The notes under the pieces: model-generated
The model's input: only the letters and a program-made list of their open reading frames with translations
Databases searched by the model: none
What the model was told of the DNA's origin: nothing
Assembly (NCBI GenBank): GCA_006384855.1
Contig: VCJN01000801.1
Location: 42,615 to 106,614 of the forward strand
Reading direction: 5' to 3'
From: Tetraselmis striata
Taxonomy: Eukaryota > Chlorophyta > Chlorodendrophyceae > Chlorodendrales > Chlorodendraceae
Length of the DNA: 64,000 nucleotides
Program-made: the position numbers and the translations under genes
Shown: positions 35,594 to 46,620 of the stretch, in pieces
Layout: each line of letters starts with the position of its first letter
How positions within the stretch are numbered: the first letter of the stretch is position 1

Positions 35594-36680
35594 CACGGGT
35601 ACACAACCCGGCGAGTACATATTCGGCCGCCACAACAACATCATGTAGATGTAACATAGTAAGTATCATAAGTATTGTAAGTGATTATCACACATAATAT
35701 GCATCCGCAGTTCCGCCATAATAAAGTTGTTAAATATATATGTGTATATATGTACATATATATATGTCTACTTAGAAGAGTCCGAATCTTGAGTTTGAAG
35801 ACTTGTACCTGACGATTCCGAGGACTTAAGGGCAGGGCTAGCTACGCCCTCTGCGAAATCTGGCTGGCGCACTTGGCGAGGCGGGGGCGCAGTCCCGTTG
35901 CTCCGTTGCTTGGACGCCCTGCTAGCTCAAAATCGGCGACGAATTCAACATCGGCTCTTACATAGTACCTGGTCCATCAAGGCAAGGCCACCATCACTGA
36001 AGTCAGCGACTTGTGGAGACGTTCAGAACACGGCGCTGAGTGCATCGGCGGGGGAAAGCCGTCAGTAGAGCAGGCGGGTCGCACGAGGAGTGAGGCAGCG
36101 TGGGGTGTTGTGATTCTTGGTTGGATCGCAATTCAAAGTCGCAGATTGCTGTCGTTCTACGACGGGTGGCAGACTGCATCATATGCTCGTGAGTAAAGCA
36201 AAACGACTGTACGCTGTTCGAGACGAGAGAATCAGACGATGCCCGATTTATTTGGTTATGGCAGTGACGACTGACGATACAGTGACAGTAAGTGAATAAG
36301 GCGGCAATATGTTCGGGAGGGCTGATACAAGGGCGGGACCAACACGGGGTACGCTATCGGGTCCCGAGGGTGTCCCCCCAGCCGCAGGAGTGGCGCTCGG
36401 TTCACTACACACATACACTACGCTGCCTATCCTCGCTCATTGCGTTTCACACGATGCGAGTTTAGCAAGCACAGATAGCTGCGTGACAACAACCGCGATA
36501 TGTGGTCTAGTCAGACGCGTGCTGCCCAAGAGGTCCGAGGGCCTACCGACGATCCGCTGCCGGGCGCTCTATCGAGCCGCCCGCGCCAGCGACGTCCACT
36601 GGTGCCCGCGAGAACGAGCGTAATGCCAACAGCGACTACAGTTATAACGACTGTAAGGCTTAGTCATCGCTACGAGTACT
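34113..36680. repeat. Duplicated block, segment A, copy 2
   Basis: Partner of 3394-5335. It is longer because of an inserted stretch at about 34663-35163 and a stretch near 36400-36500 missing from copy 1. Both copies end at about TTAGTCATCGCTACGAG. Confidence 0.75.
35546..35591. repeat. (CA)n microsatellite
   Basis: About 22 CA units. Copy 1 has only a few at 4343-4354, so the run expanded after duplication. Confidence 0.95.
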
Positions 36681-36704
36681 GGTGTGAATTACAAAAAGGG
36701 CAGT

Positions 36705-36990
36705 ACTACGAGTACTGGTAGCACCGACGACTGCCATGTAGTACGGGTCGTACTGGTGGTACAGATTTACCCGTACGTACACGTACTGAATTGGTACGGT
36801 AAAGCACCTGCGCTGCTGCGCTGATGTGTAATACTCGTACAGGTATGGTGCGGCGGCGGAGTCGTCCGAAGCAGCGCCGCCTGATCGCAAATCCCGTACG
36901 AGTAGTACCTGTACCAGTATCATACCAGTAATTCACACCGCCCGCATCAGACCAGTTATTTAGTCGCTGGATTAACCTGTACTACAGGTA
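36705..36990. repeat. Duplicated block, segment B, copy 2 (uninterrupted)
   Basis: Carries both halves of segment B with no insertion and so serves as the empty site for the family-3 element in copy 1. Just before it, 36685-36703 is the family-3 tail in inverted orientation (TGGTGTGAATTACAAAAAG). Confidence 0.6.
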
Positions 36991-37104
36991 GGTATGATGA
37001 CTCCCTACTACTACTTTACCACTGCTTATCTGCTAGTACAGGCGGTACTGCTTTTCGCGGTGGATTTGTTGGTTGTTACTGCTATAGGACTGGAGTTTTC
37101 ATAG

Positions 37105-38906
37105 ATACCATAGATGACGACATAGCGACTACAAGTATGTGGCGATAAGCCGTCGTCGTTACGTGGCGACCGCGCCGCGATCGGCGATGTCCAGGACGGC
37201 TGCCCGCGATGAGCCACGGGCTGGCGGAACAGAACCCTCCGTAAAATGTCTCGCTGCTCACCTCGCCGAAGGTGGTTGAGGCGCGAAGCTACTTTGCTCC
37301 GCATTTGAGCATTTGTTACAAACTGTGTTCTTGAACATTTGTTACAAAGTCTGGAGATAGCGCTACTACTACTTGGCTATAGATCCCGGGTTCAAATATG
37401 TTGGTGCGTCCTGCGTTGGTGCATATTTCGCCGTGCGGCGGTATCGGATGTTAAATGTAGCAAACTCTGACAAGCTGTTGTTGACAGTGCTGCTACCTAC
37501 CTGCGGGTGAGTCGGCGAGGGCCAAGGGCACTGGGAACTGCTCGCCCATGAAGGCTACAAGTTGGTGTGGCCTGCGACTAGCGTCCACTTGCTGCAACTG
37601 ACGGCAGGCGTGCACAGCTTTGCAACCCTCGCGATACTTTTACGAATACATATATTTACATTATATGTCAAGCTGCTGTGCTGGGCGCCAGAAAACAAGT
37701 TGAAGACCTCTTCCAGCGTGTTAGACGGCAGACTATCAACAGAATGTCGCCGGGCCCGCGACACTATTTATACAGTAACTCATGCTATCCTTATTTCTTC
37801 GGGTCGCAGAGCCATAGGCGGTAGTCTAGTGGGTCCCTGCCGCGGAGCGATCCGCGAGCCACACTGCGAGCTGCCGAGCGTCAGTCCCGAAGCGCCAATT
37901 CGCGGAATTGGACGAGTAGAAGTTGAGCCTACGCTTGGCGTTGGTCCGGGAAGCAGGAAGCTCGTCGTCGTCGGCACGAGGGCGCTTCTTCGGGGCGCCA
38001 GGCACAATTTGGGCATAGCTCCTGCCGAGAGGAGGCGCGCCCGGCGGGGTTCTGTCGAGCGGGACAACGACAAGTAGTCGACTCGCGGGGGACTTGCGGT
38101 GGTCCTTGGCGGGAGCTGACGTGGCGTCGTCGCGCACAAACGCGGTGGATTCGAGCCGGCCCAGTCCGCTGCACGAGGAAGATGCGGAGGAGCACGCGGA
38201 CGAGATGCTGGGCTGACAGGGGCGCTGCTCGGAGAAAATGGCCGGGGGGGTGGTTGGCTGCGCGGCGCAGACGGTGTTGCCTGTGTGCGCCACGGGCCTC
38301 TCATCGACGACGAGGTGATGCTGAGTGCGGTCCATCCTTGGTATGCACTCGTCGCCAAGCTACCGGTATGTCGGAGTTGAAGAGAGTGTAAGCGGGGGTG
38401 ATGGGAAGGAGGTGTGAGCTCAGCTGCTACGGAAACCCCTTAGGTGCTGTATTCAAGCTGGATATTTCTGCAGGGCGTGACTTGGCACAGCGCGTTTGCG
38501 GGGGCGGTGGGTCTTGCTGTGCAATTGTGTGCTGTCGCGCACCCGCACTTGCTGCGCGCGGTAAATTGGAATTGTCTCACCCTACTTGGGGAACTCGTCG
38601 CGGCAGGATAATATCAGCAGCACCGCTCAGTACGGGCAAGCGCGCCAGGCCAGCACTGAGACCCATCCGCCGCAACGTACTACACAGGAGACTGCATCAG
38701 TATCCTCGCATGATGCGCCGGCCCCATACGCTCGCCTACGTGCCCGACACATACTTGCGGTCTGACAATTACTTTTAGGGTTGCGCGGGCTGTTGGCGGG
38801 TAAGAGTACGTGCCCTATATACACATGCTCCTACACGTACCGACACCGGCACCTCCCAGCGCTCTGCCTTGTGATCTGATAGGATATCGTCAAGGTTCAA
38901 TGTTCC
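37105..38906. repeat. Duplicated block, segment C, copy 2, left part
   Basis: Matches 14540 to about 16370. The remaining end of the segment lies right of the Copia element at 42703-42799. Confidence 0.8.
37826..38335 (-). CDS. Conserved 169-aa ORF of duplicated block, copy 2
   Basis: Same start, stop and length as 15261-15770, with 15 residue differences. The KKRPRAD and AKRRLNF basic clusters and the C-terminal WRFGTDARQLAVWLADRSAA are identical, while the Ser/Pro-rich N-terminal half holds most of the changes. That pattern suggests the C-terminal half is the functional part. No known family is recognised. The ORF is read away from the Copia insertion and is not disturbed by it. Confidence 0.45.
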   Translation of the reverse strand: MDRTQHHLVVDERPVAHTGNTVCAAQPTTPPAIFSEQRPCQPSISSACSSASSSCSGLGRLESTAFVRDDATSAPAKDHRKSPASRLLVVVPLDRTPPGAPPLGRSYAQIVPGAPKKRPRADDDELPASRTNAKRRLNFYSSNSANWRFGTDARQLAVWLADRSAAGTH

Positions 38907-39098
38907 TATTATAGTACAGTAGTTCTAGCGCAGCGCCAGCAGTATCCTGGGCGCCCGCCAGGCGCGCGCGCCACATGGCGGCGCGGGCGCTGCGGCAGGC
39001 TGCTCACTTCCTTTAACCTCACCACATTCTCCTGCCCCTCCCACTCGGCTGCCCCTCGTCAGGGGCCCACGCCCGTGCCCTGCACCCGGGTTATAAGA
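38907..39098 (+). repeat. Copia left LTR
   Basis: 192 bp, starting TATTATAGTAC and ending GGTTATAAGA. It lacks the usual TG...CA ends. Confidence 0.8.
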
Positions 39099-42000
39099 GG
39101 TTATGATGCCCTCCTAGCCTTACAGCGTCGCTTCCCGCTGTGTGCTCCTTCTCGTCGCGCCGCGCACGCGCACGCCTGCACGGCGCGCCCTCCTGGCCTG
39201 TCGCCCGGTTTCTCCGTGAGCGTTTGTATGTCCGACAGCCCGCCCCCACCGCCGCCAGGTGCATGCGGATCCTCTGACCAGTGGCCCGCACTCGGCCAGT
39301 CCTTTGGCCCGCTTTCCCCTGGCTCATGGGGGCAAGTCAGCTCTGCATGCAGCGGCTAAGCACACGGTGCAAATAAATTCAGCAAGCTGCCTCAGCCGAG
39401 CAGATGTCCCAGGTAGTCGCGCAAATGCGGACCATCGCGCACGATGCTGCCGCTGCCGCCACCCGCGCAGTAATGTAGGAGCTGAGTTAGCCCTCGCCCT
39501 CACCCAAGCCTGACCCAGGCGACACAGCAAACCATGCCGCCACATCCGCCCATGCTCCTGCTCTGGTTCATGCTGCTCCCGTGCCGCCCCCGCTCTCTGT
39601 TGGTTCCCTTGGTGATGATCTTGGCGCTCTCCCTGTCGCGCCCTCTCGCCAGCTCGGCGCGCATGACCTTGGCCGCTCCCTCAAGGCCGCTCTCTCCCAA
39701 TTCTCGACAACAAACTCATGGCCCATCTACCGCGACGACTTCCTCGCCCACATGACGACTGTCAACCCCGTCCTCGTCGTTGTCCTCCTTGGGGCTCGTC
39801 CACCAGCACACGGGCTGACCGCGGAGTCATTCAATATCTTGTAGCAGTAGCTCTCCGCCACACTCACTGTTGTCATGAAGTCTCATCCGACGGCTGCCAC
39901 ACGCCTCCGCAACTTGAGGCGCTCGGACGCCTTCGCTGCCGCCGACAATCCCGGCACCCTGGCATGGGACCAGCTATGCACAAACCTCGACCGCCGGGGC
40001 TTGGCTCGCACTGTGCGCCACTTGCTGGCTCTCCAACAGCCGCAGTCACCGTCTAAGGATCAGGGGGGCTTCACCCAGCGCATGCTAAACGCCTATCACG
40101 AACTCAACGACAACCCTATCTCCATGCACTCCAACGTGCTCAACGAGAACGTGCTCGCCGCTGCTACCCTCGCTGGCATGCACAACACAGTCGCCAGAGA
40201 TACCATCCTCTCCGCCCTCGACGCAGCCGATACTCGGGCGGAGGACATCTCCTACGGCCGCCTGTGCGACATGATGCACCGCCACCCCACGACTCCCGAC
40301 AGCAAGCCAGCCCGCACTGGCCAAGACGTTGCCGCCTTCGCTGCGGCTATGCAGACTCAGATGCACACGCAGGTGGAGGCTGCGGTCGTCGCCGCTATGG
40401 CCCGTGCCCCCCCTCCGGCTCGACTTCCCTACGCTCGTCCTCCCCGTGGTGGCCAGCAGAACAACGCCCGGCAGCATCCGCCCACCACCCCGTGCCGCAT
40501 ATATGCGAATCAAACGGGAAAGGCACACGTTTCCACTGGCATGCGCACTGCCCCCTCAATCAGGGTCCAGCTGCGCCGCCTGGTGCCCGCGCCGTCCATC
40601 AAGCTGGTGTTTCTCCTGTGTCGGTTGCGTCGGCGCTTTCCGATGAACTCTCTCGCATGATGGCCTTCCTCGGCAACCCGGACAGCACAGCTCCTAACGC
40701 CATGATGGCCGATGCGGGGCTGAGTCGCATCAATGTCAGTCGCTCGCCCATACCCTCTACACATGACGATGACTCCCTCCCGCCGCCCACCTGGGCCTTC
40801 CCTGCCGCCGCTGGTTTCCTTTCGGTGTTATGTGGAGAGGCCACCGCCCCGCTCCCCGTCGCCACCTCCGGCATGTTTCTTGTCGACGGTGGTGCCAACA
40901 TTTGCTTGACACCCGACATCTCGCGCTTCCGCGCCTACTCCCCCTTGACCACTCCGGTCCCGTGCTCTAGCCTCGGCGTTGACATCCTCAGCTTTGGCAC
41001 GGCTCGATTGACATCTCCGTTGTCTACACCGATGGTGTCAGTCGCCCCCTTACGGTGCGCGCGGCCCATGCCCCCGGCATGCCGACCATCCTCTCTCAGG
41101 AGTACCTTCGTCGCGAGCACGGCGTCAGCTTCTCGTATCCTGCTCGCGGGGCACCCTCTGCCGCGGACTCTCACGGCTCCCTGGTCCTCACCATGGTCAA
41201 TGGCCTGCCCTTTCTCACCGTGGGCCACGCCGGGTCTCCTGGTACGGCCCCTCCGTCTGCGTGCCTTGCCTACAAGGGCCCGCCAGAGTCGCCGCCTGAT
41301 GCCCATCGCTTGCACCTCCGTCTTGGCCACCCCAGCAGGGACGGCATGAAGGCCTTGCTTTGCTCGGAGTCCGTCGTCGGTGTTCCTGCTACTGCGGATG
41401 CTGCCATGCCGGACTGCGAGCCTTGCATCATGGGCACGTTGCGACACGCTAGCGTATCTCGCGCTCATGCCAGCGTTGATCAGCCGTTCTCGGCTTTTAG
41501 CTCGGATGTGTTCGGTCCCGTGGATGTCCCCGGGGTAGGGGGGGCTAAGTTCCTTCTCAGTGTAATCGATCACTACTCCAACTGCATCTGGCTCGCTGCC
41601 CTCTCCTCCAAACGGGATATCATCACCCAGCTTCGCCTCATCCTACTGCAAATCCGCACCATCTGCTCGAAGGCCGGTCAGCGCCGCTTTGCCCCGTCCA
41701 TCAAGTTTGACTGTGACCCCAACTACCTCGATACAGCATGCCGGTCCATGGTTCGCGAGTGTGGCTTCTCTGATAGGTTCACTGCCCCATATGCTCACCA
41801 CCAACTCGGTCGCGTCGAGCGTCGTTGGGGGAGTCTGGGTAAGCGGGCGGTCTGCCTCATGCAACACGGCCACGCACCTCGCCGGTTCTGCTTTCCTTGC
41901 GAACAGGCTACCGTCGCCGTCGGCGGCCAACGGTGCTGGTGGGGTGCCCTATTGCCTTCTACACGGTGTCCCGCAAGTTGATCTCAGCGACCTCCGTGTG

Positions 42001-42507
42001 TTCGGCTGCACTGCCTACCTTCGTCTTGAGGACCGCTTTCATCTCAAACTCGAGCCCCGCGCTCTCAAGTGTATGCTGGTTGGTCAGTGCGATGACGGCC
42101 CTGGCTATTGGCTGTGTAATCTTCAATCCGGCCGCGTCATTCGCTCCATCCACGTTGCCTGCCTCGAAGGGATTCCGGCCCATGCGCCCCCTCGCCGTCC
42201 ACCCCAGCCGACGTGCCCCCGTGTGCTCATCTCGCCGATCCCTCCCCGGACACGGCTCGCTGCACTAGCCCTTTCGCGGCAGGTGCTGCCACCGCTACGC
42301 CGGTCTTCTCCCGTCCCGCCAAGCGACCCGCGCCTCCGGCCGGTCCGGCCTCCGAGTGGCATGAGTCGGACTCGCCAGTGCCTCCTGCTATTGTTCCGGG
42401 CCAGTATCCTCCAGCGTCCCGCATCCCGGTGTCTGTCATACCGGCACCGGCACCTCTCAGCGCTCTGCCTTGTGATCTGATAGGATATCGTCAAGGTTCA
42501 ATGTTCC

Positions 42508-42702
42508 TATTATAGTACACTAGTTCTAGCGCAGCGCCAGCAGTATCCTGGGCGCCCGCCAGGCGCGCGCGCCGCTACATGGCGGCGCGGGCGCTGCGGC
42601 AGGCTGCTCACTTCCTTTAACCTCAGCACATTCTCCTGCCCCTCCCACTCGGCTGCCCCTCATCAGGGGCCCACGCCCGTGCCCTGAACCCGGGTTATAA
42701 GA
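42508..42702 (+). repeat. Copia right LTR
   Basis: 195 bp, about 98% identical to the left LTR. It is followed by GTTCC and then the rest of segment C. Confidence 0.8.
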
Positions 42703-42802
42703 GTTCCATCACCATACCGGTACAGTCACTCATCTCATCGTCGCGAATATATCTCCGAGATACAAATATGGCGAAATGAATTGTATAATAATAGTAATAA
42801 TG

Positions 42803-43290
42803 GGATGGCCGGCCCGACGAAAGCTAAGGCCAAAGCCCCCACGGCTAGCACACCGCCGAAGTCGGGGCGCAGCCCGGAGCCCCGCGCTGTCAGCCCCACC
42901 GGTCATGTGGCCGCCCATGAGCCGAACAAAGCCGCACGAGCCCAGCCGGCCACCCCCATCGGCGAGGGCAGCCCGCAGGGCCGCAAGCGCGACACGCCCA
43001 GCCCTTCGCGCGCCGGGTGTACATGCCAAGAGGCCGCCGCGCTCCATGCCCCTCAAGGTCCCCGGCAGCGACGCGCAGGAGCTGTATGTGCGCCGAGGAA
43101 TGCGTGGGGGTGGGTGGGTGGGGGGTGGTGTGCATGCTCGGGGCATGCTCGGGGCGATCGCCCGCCATATGGCGTCATTTGGTGGCTTCTATTGGAGGAA
43201 ATACGCTCGTACCCTGGAAGGGGGGTTCGGTCGGAGGAACGAGCTCCTACATACAACGTTTCTCCGACCATTCATAGGGGGGGGGGATGA
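42803..43290 (+). CDS. Hypothetical basic, disordered ORF next to segment C
   Basis: Starts MAGPTKAKAKAPTASTPPKS and continues Pro/Ser/Ala/Lys-rich with host-like GC content and an RKRD basic stretch. Beyond about 43090 the sequence becomes G-rich and the frame loses protein character; GTGCGCC at 43089 could be a splice donor. It may be the first exon of a host gene or a captured piece. No domain is recognised. Confidence 0.3.
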
Positions 43291-43299
43291 CATCGCCGA

Positions 43300-43984
43300 C
43301 GAATGATAACTTCTGGGGGGCGCGGCGACCGTTTTCCTCCAGTCTGGTAATCCGGAAGAATCCGTGCGATTTCTACATTGCAGTAGTTTTATTCACGAAT
43401 GATATAACTTCTTATTATCTAAGGGATACATGAATATTGTTACATCATTATCATAATGCATCACATGTGAATGGTATGACCAATAGGAGTCTACTACCTC
43501 GTGGTATGACGGGCACACACAACTGCAAATGTACTTGTAGTCGCTAATGATGATTGCCGGGTAGTAGGCGCCGCTAAGGCAGCACGCATTGATCAAGGGA
43601 ATAATACTGTATATTATGTAGTATATTATGCTGTTATTTATGTAGTATGTTTATTGCTGTATATTATGTAGTGTAGACATGCGCTGGGCATGAAGGTTTT
43701 TGGAGCCCTCCAGAACCCTTGGGGAAAACATGGGGTTCTCGAGGACGGGGGAGCCGGGGGGGGGGGGGGGGGGGGGGGGGCGGGGGGGCGAGAGTCCGCG
43801 ACTGTATATTATGTAGGAACGTCCACGAGAGGACCCGCGCCAGGGCGGGCGCTGTTTCTATATATGTAAATGCATATATATTGCATTCTAAGCTGTATAT
43901 TTCTTGTCGCTAATTTCTATATCCAATGTCATTACTTGGTTTATATTCGTTTATACAGCAGCAGACTCGTGCTGCTACATGCAG
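43300..43984. other. Unassigned spacer with dispersed repeat and G run
   Basis: 43440-43600 resembles 52895-53045 (shared ATGACGGGCACACACA). A G run lies at 43758-43780. No gene is seen. Confidence 0.5.
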
Positions 43985-44587
43985 TAGTCGCTATATTATT
44001 TACATGAGCTAGCAGCAGAAGGCGATATCAGAAAACACCAAAATAAAAGGCAATCGGAAAGGTTCTCTACAGCGACTGCGGGGTGGAAGCAGTAACATGA
44101 GAAGACGCAGAGTGGGCACGAGCACACGCATCAGACTTGGCCATCTGCACACCGGCAGAGAGAATGCCGCCCAGGGTACCATGCACGCAAGCCGAGACCC
44201 GCTGCAACAGCCCCCGCCGTGTGCACGATAGGCGACGGCGGAACTCAGCAGGTTGGCTGGGGACAAAGTTTCGAAGTGCCTGAACGGATTGACCACGAAG
44301 AAAGCAAGAGGTCGGGGCGGAAGGACCGCCAGGGAAGTTGCGCACAGCCAACAGCACCGCGAAGATGTAGACCACCGTCAAAGCGGACTTCCCGAGACGG
44401 CCGCGGTCCTCAACTACAAACGGGTAGTACCGGTGAACACCCTGCACTGGGGCGGAAGACGCCCGGTCCGCTGCCAATTTACCCTGCTCCGCCTCGGTCG
44501 CCGCGATTCCCGGGATGCACCAGCGGGGGTCGTTGCTCCAAGTGGGGGTCGTGGAGGACAAGGAGGACTAGGTCGTAGTCGCTATAT
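43985..44587 (-). mobile_element. LINE family 4 C-terminal fragment with 13-bp target repeats
   Basis: Minus-strand frame 44561-44067 reads YYPFVVEDRGRLGKSALTVV and later RGLLQRVSACVHGTLGG, the tail of a non-LTR retroelement nuclease-like domain (pattern F.P.vvE..G). The 3' end, reading leftward, is ...GCTCATGTAAATA. GTAGTCGCTATAT stands directly at both edges (43984-43996 and 44575-44587) and is the probable target-site duplication. The same family occurs at 52640-52875 (+) and as a 33-base tail at 60286-60318 (-). Confidence 0.6.
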
Positions 44588-44772
44588 CGCTCGTAATAAT
44601 GATATAATTTCGTTGGCGCCCAACGAACTCCGCTCGCGGGCCCCCGGCCCCCCTAAACCCCACCCCCCGGCGCCCCGCCACGCCCAGCCCCGGCCCAGGC
44701 AGCCATTGAAGGGCGTAATGAAACCGACACACACCCGAAGCCTTTTGGCCCCCTTGAACACCCCTCTAAACA

Positions 44773-45095
44773 CTAATTTGAACCCCCTGGATATGTAAAC
44801 TGGACTGTATGTGCTTGGGGCCTACATACCGAGCGCGCCGCCTGCAGACCCCTCCGTGCAGTCCAGCTGCATTGTCCAAGAGTAGGCCGAGTACTTTCTG
44901 CTTTACTGCCCAGCGTCCCACCCCCCGGGCGCATTCCAACTGCAGGTGGAGCAGGGCTAGCATGTGATGTTGAACAGCGCCAGGGGGGGGGGGGGGGGGG
45001 AGGCAGCGCGATAAGCCGCGTACCGGGTAGCACCGTAGCAGCAGTCGTGTCGCAGCCCATGCCCCGCAAGGCCCAGCAGGTGTCGCAGCTCGCAC
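44773..45095 (-). CDS. Possible host-type exons, minus strand
   Basis: Frame reading LLHLQLECARGVGRWAVKQK and LGLLLDNAAGLHG (about 44960-44850), with GC content like a host exon and a possible donor after the following CRRRAR. It is preceded on the minus strand by a C run (45000-44985), as in introns of the two host genes. No family is recognised; it may be a gene fragment. Confidence 0.25.
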
Positions 45096-45244
45096 ACATA
45101 GCGATCTCTACGGGGCTACGAACAATAGATACTATCATAACACGTTAGTTGGCGCAACCCCCCCCCCCCCCCCCCCCCATCTAGCATGCGAGTTGTCGAA
45201 AGTAGACCGTCGCCACTCGATCGGCGCAGCGCGCATGCCGGGCG

Positions 45245-45499
45245 GTGGCGGCGGTCGCCCTGGGCGACTGGAGGATGCCACGATCCAGACACGAATCGGT
45301 GGCGTTGCCCCCACTGGTCTCACGAGTTTCTCGCAGGGACAAGGTCGTAGATTATCTCAAGCTCAACAAGAATGGTAAGTTCAAGTGCAAGGAGAAAGCG
45401 CGCGAGGCCGAGGTGGCCAAGCGCAGTTTCGTGGCGAGCATGGAGGGGGACGAGATTCGTCGCGCGTATTTGGCTGAAAGCCCGAACTTAATGCCTTAA
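45245..45499 (+). CDS. Hypothetical ORF, Lys/Glu-rich C-terminus
   Basis: 84 codons ending in a charged stretch (KVVDYLKLNKNGKFKCKEKA). It follows a C run at 45159-45178 and is followed by another at 45553-45602. It could be an exon of a decayed host gene. No domain is recognised. Confidence 0.25.
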   Translation: MAAVALGDWRMPRSRHESVALPPLVSRVSRRDKVVDYLKLNKNGKFKCKEKAREAEVAKRSFVASMEGDEIRRAYLAESPNLMP

Positions 45500-45759
45500 T
45501 CTGCATTTTGGGAGCCAGAATGGCGAATCCTAAAGCGAAAATGCTTGTTTGAGACCGCCCCCTCCCCCCCCCCCCCCCCCCCCCCCCAAGACTCCCCCCC
45601 CCCCAACCCCGCCCCAAGCGGGGGTTTTCGCCCCCGCCGCAGGCGGGGTTTCCTACATAATATACAACCCAGCAACATAATATACAACTTAAAGTAGGCT
45701 CACGGTAATACTCGTATCCGAGGTACATTTCGCGTTCCCGTTCGAGATACGATAGTCAT

Positions 45760-46620
45760 ACATTTTAGAGTAGCCATATCGTCATAAGGACATGGCGTCA
45801 TCGGATAATCATGTCATCAGATAAATACTCGCACCGGAGCGTGCCATGTCGTAGTCGCAAATTGATGACATGCCCCGAACGGTAGATGATGACAGACCCG
45901 CGTGTGTGTTGTGCACGGGGGCATTTCCAAATCGAAATGCCCCCGTGCACAATACACACGCGTCATCAGATAGCGGCCTCGGCCGGCCCATTTTCAAAAC
46001 ATTTTCGCCTAGTCCACCCACATGCCTGGCCGGCACCCGCCGACCCCATGGCAAGCTCCACCGAGCAATCTCCGCAACGGACACCTAGGCGGGGCGTACC
46101 CACATGGGAGACCCTTTCCCTGCACTACGGGGGGTCATGTTTCCCCGCCGTTGTCCTTGTCGGTGTACGTTTCGTCTGTGTGCGGTGTGTTCATGTCCAT
46201 ATCCAGTGCAGCCCCGGCAACGGCCAGCATCCGAGGGAACGCGCTGTCCTCCGACTGCGTGTTGCTGTAGGTAAGTGCAAGCCCTCTACTTCGTCTACGG
46301 CAAAGCTGGGACGCTCCATAATTAACTATCTAGTCTAGATGGGCGGGAGGGACGGGGCGGGAAACAAGAGGGAGGACTGTGTGTGGTAGAAAAGATTGTG
46401 TTTGCGGGCCCGATGGCGGCGGCGGATGTAGAAGCGGCGGCCGATTTCTTGCGATATATCATGACAGACCAACAAATTTGATGTCTGTCCGTATGAATCA
46501 TGTCTCTTGTCATCCATTAGCGTTGTCTACGTGGCAGCCCGCGGTGCGCGAACGGTAGATGATGACAAGGATTATCGGATGACGCCATGTCCGTATGACG
46601 ATATGACTCTTACAATTCAG
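45760..46620. mobile_element. TIR element family 5, copy 1
   Basis: The ends are inverted copies of each other for about 55 bases. The left end runs ...CATATCGTCATAAGGACATG (45775 on) and the right end ...CATGTCCGTATGACGATATG (46586-46605), with weaker similarity further out. Inside are repeated TGATGACA motifs and a long hairpin (45899-45962). The interior matches copy 2 (47580-48625). No transposase is seen, so it is probably non-autonomous. Target duplication is not clear. Confidence 0.65.

Larger units (their letters stand above)
38907..42702 (+). mobile_element. Copia (Ty1-type) LTR retrotransposon fossil
   Basis: Two near-identical LTRs at 38907-39098 and 42508-42702 enclose a gag-like region (about 39720-40640, with a Cys/His knuckle around 40500), protease (FLVDGGANICL, about 40880) and integrase (zinc part LHLRLGHPSRDGM...CEPC at about 41310-41430, catalytic core about 41480-41900). 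The protease-then-integrase order marks Copia. The 5-bp direct repeat GTTCC flanks the LTRs. About 75 bases just left of the right LTR copy the sequence flanking the left LTR, so recombination between two copies seems to have shaped it. The LTRs differ by about four substitutions and one 3-bp indel in 192 bases, so insertion was recent. It is not whole, with a few breaks. Confidence 0.85.

Noticed and set aside
37090-38890. Segment C as a typical TIR transposon
   Set aside because: The two ends were compared and are not inverted copies of each other.
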